From Seriola aureovittata (Eukaryota > Chordata > Actinopteri > Carangiformes > Carangidae), in the NCBI RefSeq assembly GCF_021018895.1, contig NC_079364.1, positions 30,790,201 to 30,854,200 of the forward strand: 64,000 nt of DNA. The letters are read 5' to 3'. Positions 13,363 through 24,700 of this stretch are shown piece by piece (position 1 is the first letter of the stretch; every line of letters starts with the position of its first letter). The notes beneath the pieces were generated by a model. The model was not told the origin of the DNA and searched no databases. It saw nothing but the letters and a program-made list of their open reading frames with translations. Position numbers and translations under genes: made by a program.

Positions 13363-16300
13363 GAGTGGTGACCAGCCTCCAGCTTTTCTACAGAATTAAA
13401 CACACACTTTTTAAATACCCTGAAAATCACTTAAATCTGTTCTGTCCCTACTTCAAAACAACAGAAATGAACTGAACTACAGCAGGATAATCAGTTAAGG
13501 TTAATCAGATAGGAGGTTTAAGTGAAACTTTGTTTGAAAAAAGTGTTTGTGTTAAAACTTAATGTGTCAGTTCCCGTAACGTCATATTATTTTCCAGTTA
13601 AATCAGTTTTCTCAGTAGAACAGGAGTTGAGGGGTCAGTTCCTTCAAGGTTACATAATCATTACAGCAATTGTTGCATAGCTAGCAACTGTCACAAGAAT
13701 GCTGGTTGGGACGAGTTAGAAATGCTTTTTATCTGAGAAAAGGTCAAAGAAAACACACACTGAGCCTCAATCATGAAGCTTTTTATTTCAGACTAGAATG
13801 AAAGATTTCAGGGAGTTAACATCAATAGGATATAAGCTGCTCACACTAATGAGCTAAGGATAGGGTGTCACTGATCTTAACTTTCCACTTTGATAACACA
13901 AACCTAAGTATCCAATAAAACAGAAAACCCTACACAACAGCCTGCCACTGAATCCCTTATAGTTTTGTCAGGGCTATGGCAGAACGGTGTTGTTGTTCAG
14001 GTCTTATTGGTAGTGTTTTATTAGACTGTTATACTCATATAGTTAGTGTTTAATATAGGTTGTACACTACAATTTAGATAATGTTGTGAAGAAAGTACTT
14101 GGAAGCTCTTTGCATACAACCCAGTGGCAGACAGTAGTTGTGCAATAAGAAGGCATTTATACATTTGAAAATTGATTTATAAATCTATAATTAAATAAAC
14201 AAAATCTGTAACCTTTCTAAATTTGAAAAATTTATTGATGATTAATATTTAATTTATGAATTATTTTTAAACCTCTTTTTATTGCTCAATAAAATATCAA
14301 ATAATGAATTACTTATTTACTACTACACACTTATTTATAGATTAATACATTTATTTGTAAACAACAAATTTATCAATCCCCTTTTTTTATTGTAGAATTT
14401 GACGCTCAGCTTTAAAAGTAATGTAATGTTATTCATCATCTTATAATGTTACATTTAAATGTCACCTCGGTTTGTTTGTGATTCCGTCGGGTTTGTGATT
14501 TTATAACAGTTTTAAAAGAAAGAAATTCAATATTGGACATGTGTAAAAAAGACTTGTATTTGTAAGAATAAAAAAGAGACGGTGTGGCTAAAATATGTGA
14601 ACATATGATATAAATAATGTGAAGAAGAATGGAACTGGCTGTTTGTCTTCCTGCTTGGATGCATTTTGTGCAGGTGAAGAGTCTGGACTTCACTGCTGCA
14701 TCTCTAATGAAAAACGCGGTTTTGTTTGCCGTTCAGTTTAGACACAAATATTTTTCCTTTGGAGTTCAAGCGACACACAGCGGCTTCAGCTCCACTGCCA
14801 GCAGCAGCCTCTTCTGGTCAACGGGTCCATCAGCTTCGTAAAGTAAGTCTTCTTTTCTAAGGTTTGCAAACTTCCAAATTATTCAGCATAATGATTTAAA
14901 AATGAGAGGCAAAGTGTAAGTATTAATTGTTGTAAGCTAGTGTATCTATCCTGTAAAAACCCACCAGCCAATAAAGCATAATGGCTGACATTAGCTAGCA
15001 TTAGCATGCTCTTCTGTAAAACATACCATTTAATAAGGTAAGTTCAGTTTGCTATCAATAGAACCCTTAAGTCATAGTTTGGTAACTTGTTTGCACAGCT
15101 AATACATTTGTAATATATGTGGTTTTATTAGGTTTCTGGAGACACTGCAGATCATTGTATTTATTAGTGTATATTTGGTATATTTTTGTTGTATATTTCC
15201 ATAGATGTTTATCCTATAGATGTTTATCTTTCTGCTGTGGTAAATGAATTTCCCAGTTGTGGGATAAATAAAGTTAATCTAATCTAATCATATAGAAACA
15301 GTGTTAATGATAGTGCTGCAGTGCTAGGCTTCCTCTCCACCACCATCTGTGCTTCACTGCAGCTCACAGTGCAACCCCCCAGCCTCCCATCATCCATCAG
15401 GTGATGTAAATTTACTCTTATATCCAGCATTACCATGTATGAGGGAGGTGGTAAAAATAAAGCATGACATAATGTCTACAGTATGTGGCTGAAAATACTA
15501 GTATTCCAGTCATCAGTGTGCTGGTTGGTGCTTAGATTATTTTGGTTTCAGTGCACTCAGCCATAAATATTCTGGTGGTTAATATAAACCAGGCAAAGAA
15601 CTCCTCGTGTCATTATGTTATAGATGAGATACATAGATGAGTAATTGTACAGCCATGCATTATCAGTGCATGTCTTAAATGCATATAGACAATTCAACTA
15701 GAACAGCATCGGTGAACAATGTTCAGCAGTAACTACCACAGCATCAGAGCTTTTCACCGGAGGCATTTCACTCCCTCATCCTCCATTTTGCAGCGCAGCA
15801 CACTGGGTTCTCCTTCCTTAGGATTTATCGCCTGTAAATATAATGGGAGTGTGGCTAAAAGTGAAGCTGTCTAACACAGCAGCCCAAACCTTGGAATAAA
15901 TGGGACGGCGAAAACAGGAAGACCTCTCTGTGTTAGACAATACAGTACTGCAGAGCCACAAACTACGCATTCAAAAACGGCCAAGTTGGCGCCTCTTTAA
16001 AACAGGTTTAATAAAGATGCACATCATTCATGTAAGATTTATTGCTGGGCTTTTGTATTGGACTGCATTAGTTTCAGTTAGGTTTATAAGTATTTATTGG
16101 ATTTGAATATTTCTTCCTATCAGCAGCTAATGGCACTTTTTAGTCACATGGCAGTGGTCGCTCAGTACTTCATAATACAAAAAAAACTGGCTTTACACAT
16201 TTTGCACATTGTTTTTTTTGTACCCACATCTTAAAACTTGTGAACTACATAATCTGCTTTTCATTTCAAACATAACAGCAACAGAGTTGTTCAAACCAGT

Positions 16301-19300
16301 GATGGTGAGCTCTCACTCTCTAAGTCTGCCTTTATCAAGGGGAAGCCGTCATTTGGTTTCTGAGTCAGTCAGTCCCTGTGTATCATGTGTTACATGAATC
16401 AACTATATTATCACTGAATTTAATCTCAGCATTTTTTTCTTTACAACAGCATTTGCCTCGGCCCCTTAATGGAGTCTTTGAGAGAGGGCTACTCCAGGTC
16501 ACCGGAGGCTCTGGTGCTGTATCCTCCTCTGCATCGACTCCCCCTCTGCAGATCACAAAGAATGAAGCAGCTGCCTTTATCTTGCACAGCATTCATGGTT
16601 CAACACAGGACATTAGTGTGAAACCAGCAGAGATGTGCTGCCCAGTGTCCAGGAGGAGAATATTATAAGTCAACACAAAGTCGGACCAATTCTACTATTG
16701 ATATGCAATTTAACCGAACTGAAAGAGGTTAAATATTCACTCGCATTTGTTTATTTGTGATACATCAAAAACCTTGTAGGAGACTTTGGTGAAATCTGGT
16801 GCATCTACCATTTCTTCTTAGTTTCTGTTTATGATAGAACTGCATGATGTGAAGCTTCTCTCTTTTTGTCAACATTGAGGACATGGTTGTCTTGTTTGAA
16901 TAAACAGGACCAAGAAGAAAGTGAACTGTTATATTCTTCTCAATGTTGAAGGATCGTTGCTCGGTTAATCTTTCTGTTTATCAGATGGAAAAAACATCTG
17001 GCATGTCTCTCATGGTTGTGTATATTTTGATGTGGAGCCAAGATGCCTTTTTAAACAGCTTGTTGGGGTTTCCACAACTTCAGTTACTTATATTTGTACT
17101 ACAGGATGTGCCTCATTGCCTGAACAGCAATTCATCAATATAACAGTACAGTTTGTATTTATATAGGATGTTTGTTATTAGTTTGAGGCTGCTGCTGCAC
17201 GTCCAGCTATTAAACCGCTATCTGTTTCATATACTATGTCTGATCTGAACTGCATAAAATGGTCTTATATGACATGACGCGTTTGTGATTAATGTCATCA
17301 CCAAATTGAGGCCTTCCTTTTAACAAACCTTTGTAAACTCCTCTTCAAACATCAGGCCAGACAACCTGCCTGTAAGTGGTTTTGCTTAGGGGGTTGTGAC
17401 ACAATATTTAAGTTAAACTGTTTAAATTAAAGTGCGGTTATAGGTATTCTTTGTGTAAATATAGCCAACTTGTGTAGAATAACACGAAATTACTAATTCA
17501 GTTTTAATATTGTCTCCAATATACCGTTTAGCAACATATGAATACTTCTACTATTTGAAAGTTGCAAGTGTGTGATTTAGAAGCAGTGAGGTCTGGGATT
17601 AAACTGCTGAACACTCAGCATCAATACATACTTAATAACCTTTGTCAACTAGGCTTTTATTCTAATTGCAGAGGAAGGGTAATTGGAAGAACTCAATATG
17701 ATTATTTATTATATTATTACTGCCGTCCCCTCTGTTTCAGTATGCCCATTTCTCATCTCTCTCTGAATCTGGCTCCCTCCCCCTTCTCTCTCTCTCTCTC
17801 TCTCTCTCAGTCTAGCATATAATAAGCAGATCATTCCCTCTATACAAATACAACTCCTGATGTTACTGTAATATATACAGTTACATTTCTACATTATTTC
17901 CCCACACATTGATTCAACTATAGGGTCCCCAACCTGCAAGTCCCTTGCTCTTTGAAAAATAGCAAATGCGCCGCTCCACCCTGTTTGCAAACTGCTAACC
18001 ATGATGATGGAAATATTCTGCCTCAGGGTTGTGTCGCAGCCAACGACACAGGAAACACTGCACAGACAGAGGGAGAAATGGATTCCACTAAATATCAGCA
18101 AATCTCAAACAGTCTGTCAAACAGTCAAACAGTCAAGAAACTGAAAAGAAGCTGAAACTACTGAAAACATTGATCCAAACTACTGAACCAAACTACATTA
18201 CTTGAACTACTTCAACAGGCGGAAACCGTCACAGTCCCCTGACTAAAACATCTCTGACCATCTGAGGGTAGGTCTTAAACATGCAGCATGTGGAGGACAG
18301 ACTTAAAATATCTCAGAACTTGAAGCGAAGAGTGGGTGAAAATTCCTGAATCAAGAATAGAAAGACTTTTACACTTTTACCGGCTACAAGTGTTTACAAG
18401 CTGTTTTATCAATCGGGGGATTACTCAGCACTAACTCACCACATACTGACTGACCTTTGCACAAACCGCAATAAACAGTTTATAAAATAAAAAAGTAACA
18501 ATTCATTAACAGGGAGGTTTAATATCACAAGAATTTCAAATTTACAGATGAAACCCTGAAAGAAAAATCACAGGTTGACCAACAAAAATGTTTTCAGATA
18601 TTTTCATGAAGTGTGCACGTGTGTGTTGTGCAGTGCATTTATTGCAACTGCATCCTCGATTTTACAACATATCACCTCCAGAATCGAAATAATCTCTGAA
18701 CCGATGTTGGTAACATTGGAACAAATAGTTTGGGAGTTAATTCTAAAGGAGTTTTAAATTGAAAAGACAACCGGACTTGATTATTTGTCTGGGAAGACGT
18801 TTCACCTCTCATCCAAGAGGCTTCATCAGTTCATGTACGCATCTGACCAGGCTGGGACTGGTCCAACTTTCTGGTGTGGAGACCCAGGTATTTAACCTCT
18901 TGTGGGCGTTCACAAGGCTGATGATGTCACTGGTTCCCTTTTGTGCTCCAAGTGTCAACGACAGTCGTTTGCATGTATGTCGTTGGTGGAAAGTTGGTTT
19001 CGACTTCGTTAGTGCTCTATTGTGTTATAACGACAGTCGTTGGAGTCACTTGGGATCAACGTTCATCGTCCACACCAGAAAGTTGGACCAGTCCCAGCCT
19101 GGTCAGATGCGTACATGAACTGATGAAGCCTCTTGGATGAGAGGTGAAACGTCTTCCCAGACAAATAATCAAGTCCGGTTGTTTTTTCGATTTAAAACTC
19201 CTTTAGGATACTATGACCTGGACAAATGAGAATATGCACATGCTAAGGAGTTAATTGATACTATAGATTTCGATGAAGCAAAGATGAATCACTTACAGCA

Positions 19301-21699
19301 GGATGTCTTGCAAAAAAACTGATTTTTGAAAATTTGATCAGCCCAATTTCACCTGCTGAAGGGAACATGACCAGAGATCAATTCATATTAATTTCAGAAA
19401 GAAAATGTGCCGTCAGTAATGAAAGACTGTGGAACGAGCATCTGAAAATGTGCACCAGATTCATCAGTGACGCTTTCTGAGAGTTTATTTATCAAATGGA
19501 CTTTAACAACACAATTTTATAAAATGTGTAACTGAAAATAAAAAGTAATAACTTTAATGAGGCTTGGTCCAGACTTTATGTGTGAACCTTTGTGAAAAAT
19601 CTAATTAGAAATCCTCCATGAAACACCACACAGAGTTTCTCATGTCGTACATGTCTGGACCGGTGAATAAATAGTAACCTTCCGAAATAAAACAGGGAAC
19701 AGGAAGCAGCAGAAAGGAAGGCTTCGCTGTATAATAAACAATAGTCAGATGACATCAGCAGCTAAAGTAAATGCGTGTGGATAAAACATGTGGAGACACA
19801 TTGTTTCATTGGCTTAATCATCTGAGGGAAATTCCACCTGTCCATTCAGTATGTTGTTTGCAGGAGATGAACTAACACAGTTGGCTGAATTTCAAGGACA
19901 TAGGTGGCGGTAGTTAGTGTACAGTATGTAAAGCTCATTGTAAAGGACAAGTAGGATTTGATCAATCTCTAGTAAATAAAAATATACAACAAAATTAATT
20001 AAATTAAATGACATTAATCGCCCTCAATATCTGACCACTTGTAAACATGTGACTGAAGCGCCATACTTAGGTCACATGATGAAAACCAGTCATATCCATG
20101 ACGACTGGGCAAACTGCATCCCCCCAGGAAGACTGTGACGTGCAGTAAGAGTGGACCTTGAGTTAAGATTTTCTTTCTTTTTTTTAAATGAAACGCAGTA
20201 AATTTGTGGTTCATTATATATTGCAAGTGAAAATATAAATTTTCCACCTCTTCAGTATTGTGATTTTAACCATGCCAGCAGCATCGTGGCTCTGGGGAAA
20301 TCAGAAATCAGAAATCTGTTGTTTTCCCACTTCAGGTCAGAGTGCAATATCTTCATATTTTGAAATATTCCAAAATGTTGAATAAACTGATTTGGAGCTT
20401 TGTACAGACATTCATGGCATCTAGATTGGTTGGTTTGGTTAATGCCACCAGCAAGTCAAAGCTGGAGTGGAACCAAATGTGGTCCAGACATTTTGGTTCC
20501 CAGAGGATAAACTGTAATAACTCTGTTGATCTCTTGACTAATGTTAGTGCCAACAGGTCAGAATTTCAAAACGTGTGTCTGATACTTTAGTTTATGACTA
20601 AAATACCTGCAAAATTATTGACTTCAGCTGTACTTTTGTTTATCTGCTAAATCTAGAAGGTGGGCATATTACCTGCTTTACAGCAGCATGCCATTGTGAG
20701 CATGTTAGCATGCTGTCACCACTGCGCCTGAGTGTATTCTAGCCTCAAAGAGCTGATAGCATGGCTCACAGTTTAGTTTGTTTCCAGCCTCAGTGAAGAT
20801 CAGGGTGTACAACAGACAAACAAACAAGTTCATGTGATGTTTGTGTTTTAAACAGCGATGCACTAAAAGGCAGGGTGAGACGTCTGCAGTAATAGGGAGG
20901 GGCAAGAAGTGATGAGTAATACAAAGATAATTCTAGCAAACTTCTGCAGTTTTTTTTATTTGTCCGTATCACACGTGTCTGATGGAGCCAGTATGCTCCT
21001 AGTCTAATAACTTACGCTTGATTAAACACAACCTGCAAGTCTGTTTTCCTTCGTTTTAAGTGTGTAACTTCATTAATTATGTACTGGGCTCTATAATCCT
21101 AAAACACTGGTGACCTACGCTTAGTCCAGTGCCTGAACGAGCACAGATGAGACAGTGACACTCCTGTTGCTTTCACTACGTCTCCTGATGATGCTGCACT
21201 CGCTGGGAGAAAAGTCCAACCTCAGGATGGTGTAGTGAGCGAGAGTTTAAAGCTTACCACAAGAACACTTACACCTTAAGGAGGAATAAAGATTAAAACC
21301 TAACACTAATAGCAATGTAATGCTAAGTAGTTTAGGATTTCTTATTGCTACCTTTTATTACATGAAATAGCACATCATGTTGTCTTTATATTTGTAGCGT
21401 CTCATGGCAAAGCTGTAACAGGGAGAGTCTTGTAATCAATCAGACGAATAAAAGCAGGAGAAAATGAAATCAAGACAGACAGGAGGAGAGATTTAAGTAA
21501 ATGAAATTATTGAGAGCATAATTTTGAAGGAGCAAATGTATTACACAGAGAGGACAGATGGGTGGTGGTGTAGCAAGAGAAGGAGACACTGAGATTGCCA
21601 AACAGCGTCGCAGGATGACTGTGTCAGACCAGAGAGCCACAATACCAGAGATTGAGAGAGCACTTGGTCAGTCGCCAACATATCAATTTAGAAATTAGC

Positions 21700-21736
<37 letters not shown>

Positions 21737-24700
21737 GAAGAGGGGTGGGGGATGGGGTATACGAAGTACAGGACCAGTTAGTGGTCCAGAATCAAATTAT
21801 GTCTGAAGCTACATTATGTCTGAGCCTGAATACAGAGAGCCGCATTCTCAACCTGATACGGCACAGTCAGACCGTGGGAGACTGACCCGCTTCTCACTGA
21901 CATCAGTGTGTACTTCAGGTTTTCCGTGTTTGTCCTGGTGACATCAGTGTTTGTCTGGCAAAAAATTATTTAGTCTGATAAAGTAGAGGTGTGTATTTTG
22001 TTATTCATGTAGAACAAAAATGCTTAATGATATTAGATAACCAATTTTTCCTCTGTCGCAGAGTCATGTGCATCTCTGAGGAACGTCTTAAGAATCAATA
22101 GTGAAGATGTAACTCGGAAATTAACCAGTTAGATGTTGCTATTAATGCTAAGTAAGCATGATAATCCCAACTCACGATCCAAACCAGACAGTCAGCTGGC
22201 TAGATAGGTAGCATGTGAGGCCAAACCATGTGTTACACTGAATAAAAGATGAGGCTAGTTATTGTGCCTGTCTACTTTGTTCATAGCAGCAGCCTCTAGC
22301 TGCTTGATCCAGAATTACCATGACACTGTTGTTCCTCTGGCCAACAGGAGTTACCTGGATAAACTTAGTAGTGTTGTAGAGTGTGTTTGCTTTAATAGAG
22401 GCAGAAAACGTGATGTGGTGATGACTAGTGACGATACCACTATCAGTATTGTCAGGAAAAATGCAATTATTAAAAAAAAAAACAGACTTTTGAGGGCATA
22501 AAATGAATATATTATTATAAAAATATATTTTATGCAATTCATCCATGTGATAATATGTGTCATAATTACTTGTTTATCTAATATTGAACACTTACGGGTG
22601 TGTGAGCGACTGAGTGAGCGTTGAACGACAACTTTCCCCATTGGTATTTCAAAATGTATTGACGCAAACAAGCAGTGTTGACAACATAGTGCTTTTGTTG
22701 TTAGATTTCAGAGCACTTTAATGGCTTTTTTCAAAAAAGTATCTAACGTTAAATCTAGAGACATTTTTGACAAACCTTAGCTACTTCCCACAGAAGAGCG
22801 AGAGTCCCGCCTCTCTGTGTGTCTACCCTGGTAAATGAGGCGGAGCAGCAGTTTGTTACCCACACAGTGGCTGTGCACCACCTGAGATACAAAGCAAGAA
22901 AGATAGTCCGTCTCTTCTAACTTTCTCTCTGAGTGATGATTTTACAGTAAATGCAGCTGAAGTCACAGCTCAGTCTTTGTCTTTGACTAGTGTGTCCTGT
23001 GATTTTGTCAGATGACGTCGTGGATTTTAGCAACAGCTCGAAGGGGGCCGCTGCGTAACATGTAGTCTTAATGAGCCACATTTCAGCCACCTTTTCAAAC
23101 TTGTTGCGTTGCCGTGACAACAGAAACAGAAAAACATGTCAATAAGAACAGCTTTATTGGGAATTCAGCTGTAAATACGACCTGACTGACCTGATGTTAG
23201 TTGTTTACGATGGTTCCACAACAGTTTTCAACTACATCGTCAATCACTGACCGTACGCCGCCCAGTCATATACTGAGTTTTGACCTGGTCTTGTTTGTAT
23301 ATTGTTGAGGTGTTGTTAAAGCATCACTTGTTAGAGTAACGGAGCATGAAAATTAGCCCCAACATTTTAGTTCAAGAAGCTCTTAGATTCACATTTCTGT
23401 TTTCATCATGGGCGTGTTTGTTTATTTAGTTTGTGGAAGCATCACTAGTCTTCAGCTAATGCTAATATCTCACATTCCTGAGCCTTTGATCTGCACATGA
23501 ATGCACCACCAATTGGCAGTTTACTTCTCAAATGTGTCCTCACATTAAACAGCATTAGCACAGTGTTAAAAACCAGAGTAATCACTGTAATAAATGATCT
23601 CACGCAAACACTCTGCTTGTAGATCTTTTCTTCATGTTGACTGCAGTGAATGGAAACTAAACAGCTTTAAACCCAGTTAACAATGTAGGAGCGCAGTCAT
23701 TTATATTTATAGGAGTAAAACCTGCAGAAACAGCAGATTGGTCTTCAGAGAAAGAACAAACCAGAAGTGATTTTCTGTGGATTTCTCAATAAAGTTTCTA
23801 CTGAACAAATTCAGAGAGAATAAATATTTTATGACTTCTCTATTTGTGCTTTGAATTTATATTTAAAACCACCAAATATTTCAAGTATAATAATGTTCCT
23901 CCTCTATAATCCCATCTTTCCATCCTGCTTTAAAAAAAAAAAAAAAAAAAAAGAAAAAGTAAACTGCTCAGCTTGGGGTTTACAACCACACACCTCCTGC
24001 GATTAACACAAAGCAGACAAATGACTGTCCCTGAAGAGACCGTTGAGCACATTAACACACATCTTTCTTTCCACGCTGCACCCCTGCCTCCATCCTCCAT
24101 AAAGTCAAATATTTATCTCCAGACAGTTTAACCAAGAAAACATGGACGTCTCTACAGATACTGTGATGTAAGTGTGTGTGTGTGCGAGGAAAGGAGGGAG
24201 CAAATGCAGGATCTGTTTCACGCCCTGGATGAAAAACAGCGTTGTTGAATTATGGAGCAGGAGCTTTGTACAAGAAAACAAAAAACATCTTCCTGTGAAC
24301 ATGACTCATTGCTTTCTACTGGCATTGCACCCCCTGTTGCCCATCAGATGTTATTGCATGCATGTAGCTCTTAAAGGGAAACTACAAAATGAAGTGATTT
24401 GTTATTCATTGTTTGTATTAAGTATGCTGAGTATCCATGCAGCTCTCTTATTTAAACCTGTTAATGTATGTGTGTTGCCATGGATACTAATCAATCAATC
24501 TATACTGTCTGTCTGTTTTTCCAGGTGTCCACATCCTGATTGCTGTCGGCGCTGTGATGATGGTGGTCGGTTTCCTCGGTTGCTATGGTGCCATCCAGGA
24601 GTCTCAGTGTCTGTTGGGAACTGTGAGTCACAGTCACATTTAAAGGCCCCTGTGGGGTTTGAGACCTCTGTGGAGCTGTATGACGATGAGTGGGTCATGA

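Larger units (their letters stand above)
18743..19246. mobile_element. Penelope-like fold-back unit with two hammerhead motifs
   Basis: A 504-bp unit. The left arm 18743-18880 and right arm 19069-19206 are inverted copies that differ at only two of 138 positions. Between them lies a 188-bp spacer. A 40-bp tail (19207-19246) follows the right arm only, and a 10-bp direct repeat borders the whole. Each arm holds a hammerhead ribozyme core. Inverted pLTRs, a 30-40 bp one-sided tail and hammerhead motifs are documented for Penelope-like elements. There is no RT or GIY-YIG sequence here, so it would be a nonautonomous derivative. The 119-codon open frame across it follows from the arm sequence and is not considered a gene. 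Confidence 0.65.
10624..24524 (+). other. cd81: cd81 intron 2 (13.9 kb)
   Basis: This intron separates the codons for the small loop from TM2. No coding sequence was seen. It contains poly-pyrimidine and CA microsatellites (13.0-13.4 kb), a LINE 3' end (15154-15289), a fold-back hammerhead-bearing element (18743-19246), a degenerate repeat (20350-20775), a GT run near 21703, paired divergent repeats at 12.15 and 22.65 kb, and a poly-A run near 23932. The rest is AT-rich DNA without recognised features. Confidence 0.85.

Noticed and set aside
13104..13475. Open frames with His-Thr or Pro-Ser runs at 13.1-13.5 kb and 38.7-39.3 kb
   Set aside because: They are translations of CA/GT and CCCT microsatellites.
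18759..19118. 119-codon + strand open frame (MKRQPDLI...)
   Set aside because: It lies across the arm and spacer of the fold-back element. The protein-like similarity seen in fish databases would reflect the repeat, not a gene.
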